Part shown: piece after piece, positions 1-5,537 of the stretch
Numbering within the stretch: the stretch's first letter is position 1
Layout: every line of letters begins with the position of its first letter
Source of the DNA: Nitrospiraceae bacterium
GTDB taxonomy: Bacteria > Nitrospirota > Thermodesulfovibrionia > Thermodesulfovibrionales > Dissulfurispiraceae
Direction: 5' to 3'
Assembly (NCBI GenBank): GCA_003170655.1
Contig: PMYY01000226.1
Coordinates: forward strand, 1-5,537
Length of the DNA stretch: 5,537 nt
Program-made: the position numbers and the translations under genes
The notes under the pieces: generated by a model
The model's database searches: none
Told to the model about the DNA's origin: nothing
The model's input: the letters and a program-made list of their open reading frames with translations, nothing else

Positions 1-2
1 GG

Positions 3-74
3 CATCTTGCAATGATTCGCCATTATACTAAATTGACTCCGAGCTCTAAAGTTCGTGAAAATAGAAGAACCTGA
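3..74 (+). CDS. Possible C-terminal tail of a tyrosine recombinase/integrase (partial)
   Basis: An open frame enters from the left edge and stops at TGA 72-74, giving 23 visible residues. The segment MIRHYTKLTP (codons 12-41) keeps the spacing of the catalytic-tyrosine motif of tyrosine recombinases, which often reads like MTxRYxHLTP, with the candidate nucleophile Tyr at 24-26. A short basic tail follows, as is common after that tyrosine. The Lys where His is usual is a deviation, but not at a catalytic position. The other catalytic residues (Arg, His, Arg, His) would lie outside the window, so this rests on about ten residues. The same short stretch also loosely resembles a segment of glycine dehydrogenase subunit 2, which shows how weak such a short match is. 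It could be a chance open frame. Confidence 0.3.
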   Translation, partial: HLAMIRHYTKLTPSSKVRENRRT

Positions 75-131
75 CCGCGGCGAAGTCTGATAATTTCATA
101 ATTAGACCTTGTCTATAACATTGCGGCGGGC

Positions 132-136
132 GGGAG
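132..136 (+). promoter_or_regulatory. Ribosome binding site favouring the dedA start at 146
   Basis: GGGAG lies 9 nt before ATG 146 but directly abuts the alternative ATG at 137, which is too close to serve it. This favours the start at 146, although a weaker G-rich stretch (125-130) could serve 137. Confidence 0.5.
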
Positions 137-145
137 ATGGCGCAC

Positions 146-760
146 ATGGACCCGACAATCATTCACCAGTTTCCATATGTAGGCCTTTTCGTGCTCCTTG
201 TTCTGGGGGTGATCGGTTTCCCGTTCCCCGAAGACGCAATCCTCATCCTCTGCGGCTTTCTGATCGCAAGTGGTGTCGTGAAACCGGCTCCTGCTTTGAT
301 TGTAGTGGCTTCGGGCATGCTGATGACTGATTATTTCCTCTATTATGTTGGCAGGAAATACGGGAGGAAGGTGGTCGCACACCGGCGCTTTCGAAAGATC
401 ATATCGGCGCGGAGGGAGGTCCGCCTCGAGAAGATATTCCGAAGATGGGGAGTTCTCGCCATCTTGCTTGGCCGCCATCTTGTGGGCCTTCGTTCTCAGA
501 TATTCCTGGTTGCCGGAATTCTCAGGATGCCTCGGGCCCGGTTCGTTCTTGCCGACGCTGCATCGTCGATCGTAACTATGACGATAATGGTCGGTGCCGG
601 ATACTGGGGCGGCAGCACTCTCGATCTGATAAAAAAAGATATGGAAGAAGCGCAGTATGCCCTCCTTATTTTGATAGCGATAATCGCAGTCGCACTTTTG
701 ATCTGGCGCATTGCTGTTGGAAAACTCCGCAACGATGAAGACGGCAACTACAACAAATGA
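146..760 (+). CDS. DedA-family (SNARE-associated/VTT domain) inner-membrane protein
   Basis: Polytopic inner-membrane protein of 204 residues, the usual DedA length. Visible family marks in order: a hydrophobic N-terminal segment (about 9-27) running into GFPFPED (24-30), the first re-entrant motif with its acidic residue; a second hydrophobic pair (about 30-68) ending in YYVGRKYGR (66-74); a cytosolic basic stretch; GRHLVGLRSQ (109-118), the conserved Arg-rich second re-entrant motif, followed by FLVAG and MPRARF; GAGYWGG (150-156); and a C-terminal membrane helix (about 170-187). DedA proteins work in proton-dependent envelope homeostasis, and some (UptA type) carry undecaprenyl phosphate across the membrane. 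Which substrate this member handles cannot be read from sequence. The Pro often found in the second motif (RFxPxxR) is Val here. The stop lies 25 bp before murB, so the two are probably co-transcribed. ATG 137 is an alternative start in the same frame. Confidence 0.88.
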   Translation: MDPTIIHQFPYVGLFVLLVLGVIGFPFPEDAILILCGFLIASGVVKPAPALIVVASGMLMTDYFLYYVGRKYGRKVVAHRRFRKIISARREVRLEKIFRRWGVLAILLGRHLVGLRSQIFLVAGILRMPRARFVLADAASSIVTMTIMVGAGYWGGSTLDLIKKDMEEAQYALLILIAIIAVALLIWRIAVGKLRNDEDGNYNK

Positions 761-785
761 AGGAATGATATAATAAGCGATCTTG

Positions 786-1877
786 ATGAACACAGTGCCC
801 CTCGATATAAAGGAAAATCACCCCGTGCGTGACCTGACCACCTTTGGTGTGGGTGGGACTGTGCCTTTTTTCACCGAGGTTGTGAGCGAGAATGATATTG
901 TACCAGCTCTCGACTTTGCGAAGTCACGGAATATTCCGATATTTGTGCTTGGCGGAGGCAGCAATGTTCTGATCAGCGATGAAGGATTTCCCGGTCTTGT
1001 AATACGCAACGGCATAAAAGGCTTCAAAAGTCAGACCGAAGGAGATGATATCTTAGTCTGCGCGGGCGCCGGTGAAGATTGGCAGCAGTTTGTCGACCGA
1101 TGCGTTTCCAGCGGCTGGCAGGGTGTGGAATGTCTCGCGGGCATTCCAGGTACGGTCGGTGCATCCCCCGTGCAGAACATAGGTGCTTACGGCCAGGATG
1201 TTTCACAGGCGATAGCCGGTGTCAGTGCGATCGAAATCACCACAGGCGGGTCCGTATTTCACAGCGGTGAAGAGTGCGGCTTTGGATACCGGACAAGTAT
1301 CTTCAATTCCACTTCGGTGGGAAGGTATATTATCACAGCTGTCACGTTCAGGCTGCGGAAAAACGGAAGGCCGTCGATTCAATACGGGGAACTTAATAAA
1401 TTGTTCGAGGGTATTCAGGACGTCACACTTGCACAGGTGCGGGATGGTGTTATTACCATAAGGGGCTCCAAGGGACTACTGGTGCGCGAAGGTCATGAAG
1501 CTTTCAAAAGCGCCGGTTCTTTTTTCAGGAACCCGATAGTAACTGCGGAAAGTTTCAGGCAGATCGAGGCGCTCATCGACAGGACAGGTGGTTGTGCCAA
1601 CTGGGCCTGGCCACTCGATTCGGGTGATGTAAAGCTGTCCGCAGCCTGCCTCATTCAATGCGCGGGCTTTGCACGGGGCTGCAGGAAGGGCAACGTGGGG
1701 ATATCGCCGAAGCATACTCTAATCCTGATCAATTATGGCGGAGCGACGGCAAGTGATGTTGTAGACTTTGCAGGTGAGGTGCAAAGAAAGGTAAACGATG
1801 ATTTCGGCGTCTTTCTAAGGCCTGAGATTCGGCTTGTCGGATTTCCACCGTTATGTCTCGAAAAGGCGGATGATTGA
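786..1877 (+). CDS. murB: UDP-N-acetylmuramate dehydrogenase, type I (UDP-N-acetylenolpyruvoylglucosamine reductase)
   Basis: Cytosolic FAD enzyme that reduces UDP-GlcNAc-enolpyruvate with NADPH to UDP-MurNAc, the second committed step of peptidoglycan synthesis. The 363 residues are slightly longer than the E. coli enzyme. FAD-binding marks are NTFG-like TTFGVGG (about 18-24), GGGSNVLI (56-63) and IPGTVGASPVQNIGAYG (120-136). Active-site residues expected from E. coli MurB are present: Arg169 in GYRTSIF, Tyr200 in the type I loop (IQYGEL), the proton-donating Ser245 in AGSFFRNP, and Glu347 in RPEIRLVGF. The stretch from SKGLLV to SAGSFFRNP and the KHTLILINYGGAT segment resemble the longer type I subgroup seen in actinobacteria more than the enterobacterial form. 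The start is uncertain: TTG 783 directly precedes ATG 786 and no strong ribosome binding site is seen. The gene is not beside murC or ftsQ in this window but sits in a dedA-murB-ATPase cluster. Confidence 0.95.
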   Translation: MNTVPLDIKENHPVRDLTTFGVGGTVPFFTEVVSENDIVPALDFAKSRNIPIFVLGGGSNVLISDEGFPGLVIRNGIKGFKSQTEGDDILVCAGAGEDWQQFVDRCVSSGWQGVECLAGIPGTVGASPVQNIGAYGQDVSQAIAGVSAIEITTGGSVFHSGEECGFGYRTSIFNSTSVGRYIITAVTFRLRKNGRPSIQYGELNKLFEGIQDVTLAQVRDGVITIRGSKGLLVREGHEAFKSAGSFFRNPIVTAESFRQIEALIDRTGGCANWAWPLDSGDVKLSAACLIQCAGFARGCRKGNVGISPKHTLILINYGGATASDVVDFAGEVQRKVNDDFGVFLRPEIRLVGFPPLCLEKADD

Positions 1878-1918
1878 AAGCGGGGCCGTGTCCTAATGGC
1901 TTGACAATAGAGATATGC

Positions 1919-1924
1919 GGGAGG
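1919..1924 (+). promoter_or_regulatory. Ribosome binding site deciding the ATPase start
   Basis: GGGAGG ends 8 nt before ATG 1933, ideal spacing. It lies inside the coding frame if the upstream ATG at 1915 were used, and that ATG has no such motif, so 1933 is the better start. Confidence 0.75.
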
Positions 1925-1932
1925 TATTTCTC

Positions 1933-2838
1933 ATGATAAACGGGGATGATATGGAAGTCTTGATAACTCAGCTTAAGGCCATGAACGAAGGCATAAAGCG
2001 CGTTGCAGATGCGGTAGCACCCGATGTGGAACCTGAGATACTTTCACAATATACCGCCTTTAAGGTTTACTCTGTGAGTGGCAGACAGTGCGTGAAGGGG
2101 ATCGCTGAACCTGATCCCGTGCGTATGAAGGAGCTCAAAGGCATCGATGACATAATCATAAAACTTAGAGGGAACACCGAGCAGTTTCTTGGAGGGCTGC
2201 CTTGCAATAACGTCCTTTTATACGGTCCGAGAGGAACGGGCAAGTCGTCTGCGATCAAGTCGCTTCTGAACGAATACGGGAAGAAGGGACTTCGCATGAT
2301 CGAAATGGAGCGTGACGCTCTCATGCATCTCTTCGATATTGGTGATCTTATAAGGGTGCGGTCTGAGAAGTTTGTCATATTCTGCGATGACCTGGCCTTT
2401 GAAGAAGAGGAAAGCTCATACCGACAGCTCAAGGCAGTCCTTGAGGGAGGGCTGGAAATCAAGCCGGGCAACATGATCATTTATGCTACTTCCAATCGCA
2501 GGCATCTTATGCCCGAGCGTGCCGAGGATAATATGCCGGTATTTAAAGGCGGCGAGCTCCATCCTGCCGATACTCTCGAAGAGAAGCTTTCGTTGAGCGA
2601 CCGCTTCGGGCTCAGACTCGGATTTTTTAATTTCAACATGGAGACATACCTGCGGATCGTGCGTAATTATGCAACTTTGAGAAAGATCGATGTTGCACAT
2701 GACGTTCTTGAGCAACAGGCTATGCAATGGTCTCTGGAACATGGAAACTATTCCGGAAGAACGGCGCGTCAGTTCATTGACGATCTTGAGGGCAGGATCG
2801 GCATGGAGAAACCTCAGGGCTTGAAGCGAAGGATGTAG
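1933..2838 (+). CDS. DUF815-family AAA+ ATP-binding protein
   Basis: Predicted cytosolic AAA+ ATPase of 301 residues, matching the DUF815 family through most of its length. Seen in order: an N-terminal helical region (1-60); a KGIDDII...QFLGGLPCNNVLLYG lead-in typical of the family; Walker A GPRGTGKS (98-105); Walker B FVIFCDDL (147-154) followed by the family-specific FEEEESSYRQLKAVLEGGL; sensor 1 IIYATSNRRHL (182-192); the LSDRFGLRL segment (221-229) with a candidate arginine finger at Arg224; and a C-terminal YSGRTARQF (273-281) that may supply sensor 2. All nucleotide-binding residues are intact, so it should be active. The biological role of DUF815 ATPases is not established; similarity to helicase-loader and protein-remodelling AAA+ proteins is only general. 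It follows murB by 55 bp on the same strand and is probably the last gene of the cluster. A start at 1915 would add six residues. Confidence 0.9.
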   Translation: MINGDDMEVLITQLKAMNEGIKRVADAVAPDVEPEILSQYTAFKVYSVSGRQCVKGIAEPDPVRMKELKGIDDIIIKLRGNTEQFLGGLPCNNVLLYGPRGTGKSSAIKSLLNEYGKKGLRMIEMERDALMHLFDIGDLIRVRSEKFVIFCDDLAFEEEESSYRQLKAVLEGGLEIKPGNMIIYATSNRRHLMPERAEDNMPVFKGGELHPADTLEEKLSLSDRFGLRLGFFNFNMETYLRIVRNYATLRKIDVAHDVLEQQAMQWSLEHGNYSGRTARQFIDDLEGRIGMEKPQGLKRRM

Positions 2839-2844
2839 GTATGA

Positions 2845-3006
2845 GGGGCAGGAGGAGTCAGATTTAATGACGATGTCCGGGTACTTATGAGACGCGCGGG
2901 GCGTCTAAGGCAAGCGTACTCCTGCAGTAATAATTTATTTTGGATAAAGTGACCCGTGGAACCTCAGGACTAATTCATCGCTCTTAAATCCAGCCTCTCC
3001 TGCCCC
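2845..3006. repeat. 162-bp imperfect palindrome (MITE-like foldback element or structured RNA)
   Basis: The outer ends form an exact 10-bp inverted repeat, GGGGCAGGAG (2845-2854) against CTCCTGCCCC (2997-3006). In the same register, the pairing continues through GATTTA (2861-2866 against 2985-2990) and CGATG (2871-2875 against 2976-2980). After a 15-nt insertion in the right arm (2961-2975), it resumes as TCC-GGGT-ACTT-AT (2876-2888 against 2944-2960) with small bulges. The middle (2889-2943) holds a separate short hairpin. Such long interrupted arms are typical of MITE-like foldback elements and also of long-stem RNAs. There is no convincing coding frame. It fills nearly the whole spacer between two convergent genes, so it could also work as a two-way terminator or mRNA-end stabiliser. 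What family it belongs to cannot be told from one copy. Confidence 0.6.
2890..2906. terminator. GC-rich stem-loop, possible terminator of the convergent genes
   Basis: AGACGC, loop GCGGG, then GCGTCT form a perfect 6-bp stem, with GTAC (2881-2884) and GTAC (2916-2919) able to extend it after internal mismatches. No T-run follows directly; an AT-rich stretch (about 2928-2941) lies over 20 nt downstream, so this is not a standard intrinsic terminator. It sits in the centre of the larger palindrome. Confidence 0.3.
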
Positions 3007-3014
3007 GTATGCGA

Positions 3015-4094
3015 TTAAGCCCTGAAAGCTCGTGCCAGCTCTTTGTGTAAGATCTCTCCGCCGTATATATTTAGTGAGCTTCTTATAACGGGATCTTCGT
3101 TGATCGTCTTTTCTATCCCTCTTGCTGCGATTGTTTTTATATAAGGCAGGGTTACATTCGTCAGCGCCATGGTCGATGTCCTGGGATAAGCTCCGGGCAT
3201 GTTGGCGACCATGTAATGCAGTATTCCGTCTGTCTCGTAAACAGGATCATCGTGCGTAGTAGGCCGCGATGTCTCTGCGCAGCCACCCTGATCGACGGAT
3301 ACGTCAACAATTACTGAGCCCTTCTTCATCGTTCCGAGCATATCTCTTGTGATAATCATCGGCGTCTTTCCTCCCGGTATTAGTACCGCTCCGATAACAA
3401 TGTCTGCGTCCCGTATCTCTTCTCTGACATTGTAAAAGGATAATGGCAGTGTCCTGACTTTCCCTATGAAGACCTCGTTTAGCCGTTCAAGCCTTTCTAT
3501 ACTCTTATTGATAACTACAGTTTCCATCTCGATGCCTGCACACACCCGTGCAGCATTGAAGCCCACGGTGCCGGCACCCAGTATCACAGTCTTTGCAGGC
3601 TTTACTCCGGCCATGCCCATAGGCAGAACACCTGTGCCCCCATGCGGTTTCTGGAGGTAATATGCTCCCATCAGTGGAGCCATTCGCCCGGCGACCTCGC
3701 TCATTGGCACAAGCAGCGGGAGTATATTACCTTTCTGCAGCGTTTCGTATCCGAGAGCGGTAATTCCTTTCCTAAGAAGTAATTGCGTGAGTTCCCGGTT
3801 AGACGCCAAGTGCAGGTATGTAAAGATCGCACAACCGGTGCGCAAAAGATCGTATTCAGAAGCAATAGGCTCCTTTACCTTTACAATGAGATCTGCCTTT
3901 GAAAAGACTGTCTGCCTGTCGACTACATCGGCATCGGCTTCCATGTATTGCCCATCTGAAAAACCGCTTCCCTCTCCAGCGCCCGTTTCCAGCAGAACAG
4001 TATGTCCTTCATGCTTCAGTTCCTCCACTCCTGCCGGAGTTATACCGACGCGGTACTCACGAGTTTTTATTTCCTTAGGCACCCCTATGATCAT
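3015..4094 (-). CDS. ald: Alanine dehydrogenase
   Basis: Catalyses reversible oxidative deamination of L-alanine to pyruvate and ammonia in the cytosol, allowing alanine use or ammonium assimilation; family members are usually hexamers. The 359 residues are near the usual length of about 370. The N-terminus (IIGVPKEIKTREYRVGITP) is diagnostic. Residues expected from the M. tuberculosis enzyme are present: substrate-binding Arg15 and Lys74 (VKVKEP), catalytic His95 (TYLHLA) and Asp268 (VDQGGC). The Rossmann dinucleotide loop is GAGTVG (173-178), and RPTT, VANMPGAYPRTST and ALTNVTLPY follow in order. One oddity: the residue that normally ends the second Rossmann strand, an Asp that selects NAD, aligns with Asn196 (VVINKS). 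ATG 4094 is supported by a strong ribosome binding site 6 nt upstream and a good promoter. The gene ends 4 nt from the palindromic element. Confidence 0.95.
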   Translation of the reverse strand: MIIGVPKEIKTREYRVGITPAGVEELKHEGHTVLLETGAGEGSGFSDGQYMEADADVVDRQTVFSKADLIVKVKEPIASEYDLLRTGCAIFTYLHLASNRELTQLLLRKGITALGYETLQKGNILPLLVPMSEVAGRMAPLMGAYYLQKPHGGTGVLPMGMAGVKPAKTVILGAGTVGFNAARVCAGIEMETVVINKSIERLERLNEVFIGKVRTLPLSFYNVREEIRDADIVIGAVLIPGGKTPMIITRDMLGTMKKGSVIVDVSVDQGGCAETSRPTTHDDPVYETDGILHYMVANMPGAYPRTSTMALTNVTLPYIKTIAARGIEKTINEDPVIRSSLNIYGGEILHKELARAFRA

Positions 4095-4100
4095 GACCAG

Positions 4101-4106
4101 CTCCTT
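4101..4106 (-). promoter_or_regulatory. Ribosome binding site of ald
   Basis: On the minus strand AAGGAG ends 6 nt before ATG 4094, fixing the ald start. Confidence 0.8.
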
Positions 4107-4139
4107 TTCCGAATATATGATTGAGATAGGGCTGTGTTA

Positions 4140-4168
4140 ATTATACGGTAAATTGTCTGGTCTGTCCG
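4140..4168 (-). promoter_or_regulatory. Sigma70-type promoter of ald, with possible overlapping operator
   Basis: Reading the minus strand, a perfect TATAAT (4145-4140) stands 17 nt after CGGACA (4168-4163), a 4/6 match to the -35 consensus. Transcription would begin near 4133, leaving a leader of about 40 nt to the ribosome binding site and start. An imperfect palindrome, AATTATACGGTAAATT on the plus strand (4139-4154), overlaps the -10 element and could bind a repressor, but no known regulator motif is recognised. Confidence 0.6.
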
Positions 4169-4243
4169 AAGAATTGAAAGGGCAAAGAGCAAGCTGGGCG
4201 ATTTCCTGAAAAAAAGAGGTGATTTATGTATTCCGACGGATGG

Positions 4244-5537
4244 TTATTCCCAGGAAACAGTGATATCCTTGCCACGATTCTTTGCTCTGTAGAGTGCCTT
4301 GTCCGCGCATCTGATTAGCTCTTCCTTCATCGGCCCGCAGTCGGGATATGTTGCTACACCGCCGCAGATGGTCAACTGTTTCTTGTGATATTTTTTCCAT
4401 GTCGCTTTGATATTGCGTTTTATATTCTCCCTGATTCTTTCCGCGACATGGTAAGCTTCTGCTTTCGGGGTCTGAGGCATAATGATCGCAAATTCTTCGC
4501 CTCCAAACCTGGCCAGTATATCATGAGACCTTACTGCGCTGGTCATTATAAATGCCACTTCTTTCAATATGGTGTCTCCCGCGATGTGACCTTCGGTGTC
4601 GTTGAAGGGTTTAAAGTCGTCGATGTCAAGTATCGAGAGCGAAAGAATAAGATTGTATCTTTTGGCCCTCAGGAATTCCTCTTCAAGGCGGATATCGAAG
4701 TATCGCCGGTTGAAAAGGCCGGTGAGGGCGTCGGTTATCGAAAGTTTCTTCATTTCCTCAAGCGTGTCGTTGCAAATGCAGAGTTTAAGGAGGGCGGATG
4801 CCTGCAATACGAAGGGTGAAAGCATGGAAATATCACTTTGCGCAAAAGAGACACCTGAACGCTTATCGCTCAGGTTTAAAACACCGATGATTTCGTCGGC
4901 TACTTTTAAAGGTAAGCTCAGAGATGATGAGGTCTTGTAGTGAGATCTTGGCGCAGATCCATAATTTTTTAATGCTTCCGCTCCATTGATCAGGGTCGGC
5001 ATGCCATGCTCATAAACTTTACCTGAGATTCCTTCACCTTTCCGCACTCTCACATTTTCCATGAGCCAATGGTTGATCCCCTTGGATGCCCGGACCTGCA
5101 GCATCTCTTTGTTTAGTGGCATCATCAAGGAGCATTTTTCGGCACCTGCTATATTCGACGCCTCGCTCACAATGCCCTCGTAGAGACGGCCGCGGTCCTG
5201 ATAGAGCGAATAGAGTGAGGATGCCTGTGTGGAAAGCACCTGCAGGCGGTCGGAGGTCAGTTCAAGTTCTTCTTTTTTTCTGCGTATCCCGCAAAGATAG
5301 GCAGTGAGTTTGCAGAGATTGGTTATGGATTCACATGTCTCCTCGTCGAGGTGGGAGTTGAAAATGGCTAAAATTCCGAGCAACCCGGCTTCAGTGGGGA
5401 AAGGGAAGAGGGTCACAAGGTTTATTTCCTCTGGAAATCCTGCATGGAGGAGTTCGTGGCTGCTCATTGTGGAAACTGATGTCGCATCTGAAGTCGCAGT
5501 GGTTATCAGCCGGTTGTCAACCGAAATGCTCAGGTCC
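4244..5537 (-). CDS. GAF-domain diguanylate cyclase (GGDEF), 5' end outside window
   Basis: Makes cyclic di-GMP from two GTP under control of sensory GAF domains. The frame stays open from the stop at 4244 to the right edge (430 visible residues), so ATG 5467 is probably internal; no ribosome binding site precedes it. Numbering from that ATG: the residues before about 60 look like the second half of a GAF domain (VTLFPFPTEAGLLGILAIF); 60-100 is a helical linker; 100-230 is a full GAF domain (VRKGEGISGKVYEHG, SSLSLPLKVADEIIGVLNLSD); 240-405 is the GGDEF domain. Catalytic features are intact: ITDALTGLFNRRYF, the metal-binding DIDDFK with Asp281, and GGEEF (322-326). RSHD (313-316) lies exactly five residues before GGEEF, forming the inhibitory I-site, so product feedback inhibition is expected. 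No phosphodiesterase (EAL) domain follows. No membrane segment is seen in the visible part, which suggests a cytosolic sensor with an unknown ligand. Confidence 0.92.
   Translation of the reverse strand, partial: DLSISVDNRLITTATSDATSVSTMSSHELLHAGFPEEINLVTLFPFPTEAGLLGILAIFNSHLDEETCESITNLCKLTAYLCGIRRKKEELELTSDRLQVLSTQASSLYSLYQDRGRLYEGIVSEASNIAGAEKCSLMMPLNKEMLQVRASKGINHWLMENVRVRKGEGISGKVYEHGMPTLINGAEALKNYGSAPRSHYKTSSSLSLPLKVADEIIGVLNLSDKRSGVSFAQSDISMLSPFVLQASALLKLCICNDTLEEMKKLSITDALTGLFNRRYFDIRLEEEFLRAKRYNLILSLSILDIDDFKPFNDTEGHIAGDTILKEVAFIMTSAVRSHDILARFGGEEFAIIMPQTPKAEAYHVAERIRENIKRNIKATWKKYHKKQLTICGGVATYPDCGPMKEELIRCADKALYRAKNRGKDITVSWE

Larger units (their letters stand above)
2839..3011. repeat. 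Possible 5-bp target-site duplication around the palindromic element
   Basis: GTATG occurs as a direct repeat at 2839-2843 and 3007-3011, just outside the two arms of the palindrome. It directly abuts the right arm and is one base (A2844) from the left arm. This is what an insertion of a small transposon-derived element would leave, but a 5-bp repeat can also occur by chance. The left copy follows the ATPase stop codon immediately and the right copy ends 4 nt from the ald stop. Confidence 0.35.

Noticed and set aside
85..107. AT-rich inverted repeat upstream of dedA (TAATT-tcat-AATTA with outer GTCT/AGAC)
   Set aside because: The stem is weak, needs a bulge to include the outer pairs, and no matching promoter or known operator supports it. 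A TATAAC at 114-119 has no acceptable -35 partner.
113..793. Long minus-strand open frame opposite the DedA gene
   Set aside because: It overlaps a clear DedA protein almost entirely, and its translation is rich in His, Arg and Ser with no recognisable domain, as expected for a shadow frame.
1901..1929. TTGACA resembling a -35 element before the DUF815 gene
   Set aside because: A 17-bp spacing puts the -10 at 1924-1929 (GTATTT), a poor match, and the start of transcription would fall at or after the ribosome binding site, so it is unlikely to drive this gene.
4209..4215. Run of seven A (T on the minus strand) after the cyclase gene as a terminator tract
   Set aside because: No stable stem precedes it on the minus strand; the nearby TCCGTCGGA can form only about 3 bp.
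4385..4819. Plus-strand open frame opposite the GGDEF domain
   Set aside because: It lies antisense to well-conserved cyclase sequence and shows no domain or ribosome binding site.

Overview
The window reads as ordinary bacterial chromosome of moderate GC content: genes are tightly packed, with Shine-Dalgarno motifs at several starts and one sigma70-type promoter. The gene set (peptidoglycan synthesis by MurB, a DedA membrane protein, a DUF815 ATPase, catabolic alanine dehydrogenase, a GAF-GGDEF signalling protein) suggests a diderm or environmental anaerobe such as Desulfobacterota or Nitrospirota. That placement is an impression from protein style, not something the sequence proves.

Layout. 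Positions 1-74 hold a short open frame entering from the left edge whose last residues resemble the C-terminal tyrosine segment of a tyrosine recombinase; this is tentative. A plus-strand cluster follows: a DedA-family membrane protein (146-760), type I UDP-N-acetylmuramate dehydrogenase murB (786-1877) and a DUF815-family AAA+ ATPase (1933-2838), with gaps of 25 and 55 bp. A convergent spacer (2839-3014) separates this from two minus-strand genes: alanine dehydrogenase ald (3015-4094) with its own promoter, and upstream of it a GAF-GGDEF diguanylate cyclase (from 4244) that runs off the right edge.

How the genes fit together. DedA proteins include the undecaprenyl-phosphate transporters that recycle the lipid carrier, and MurB makes UDP-MurNAc, so the first two genes share a cell-envelope theme. 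The ATPase is probably co-transcribed with them, but its role is not known. Ald interconverts alanine and pyruvate, and the cyclase makes c-di-GMP; their adjacency need not mean a shared function because ald has a separate promoter.

The most unusual structure is the convergent spacer. Almost all of it is a 162-bp imperfect palindrome (2845-3006) with long interrupted arms, a smaller hairpin inside, and a possible 5-bp direct repeat (GTATG) at both ends. It looks like a MITE-like foldback element or a structured RNA/terminator element. A second point is that Ald carries Asn where family members usually have the Asp that selects NAD. I found no convincing evidence of a new multigene system here.
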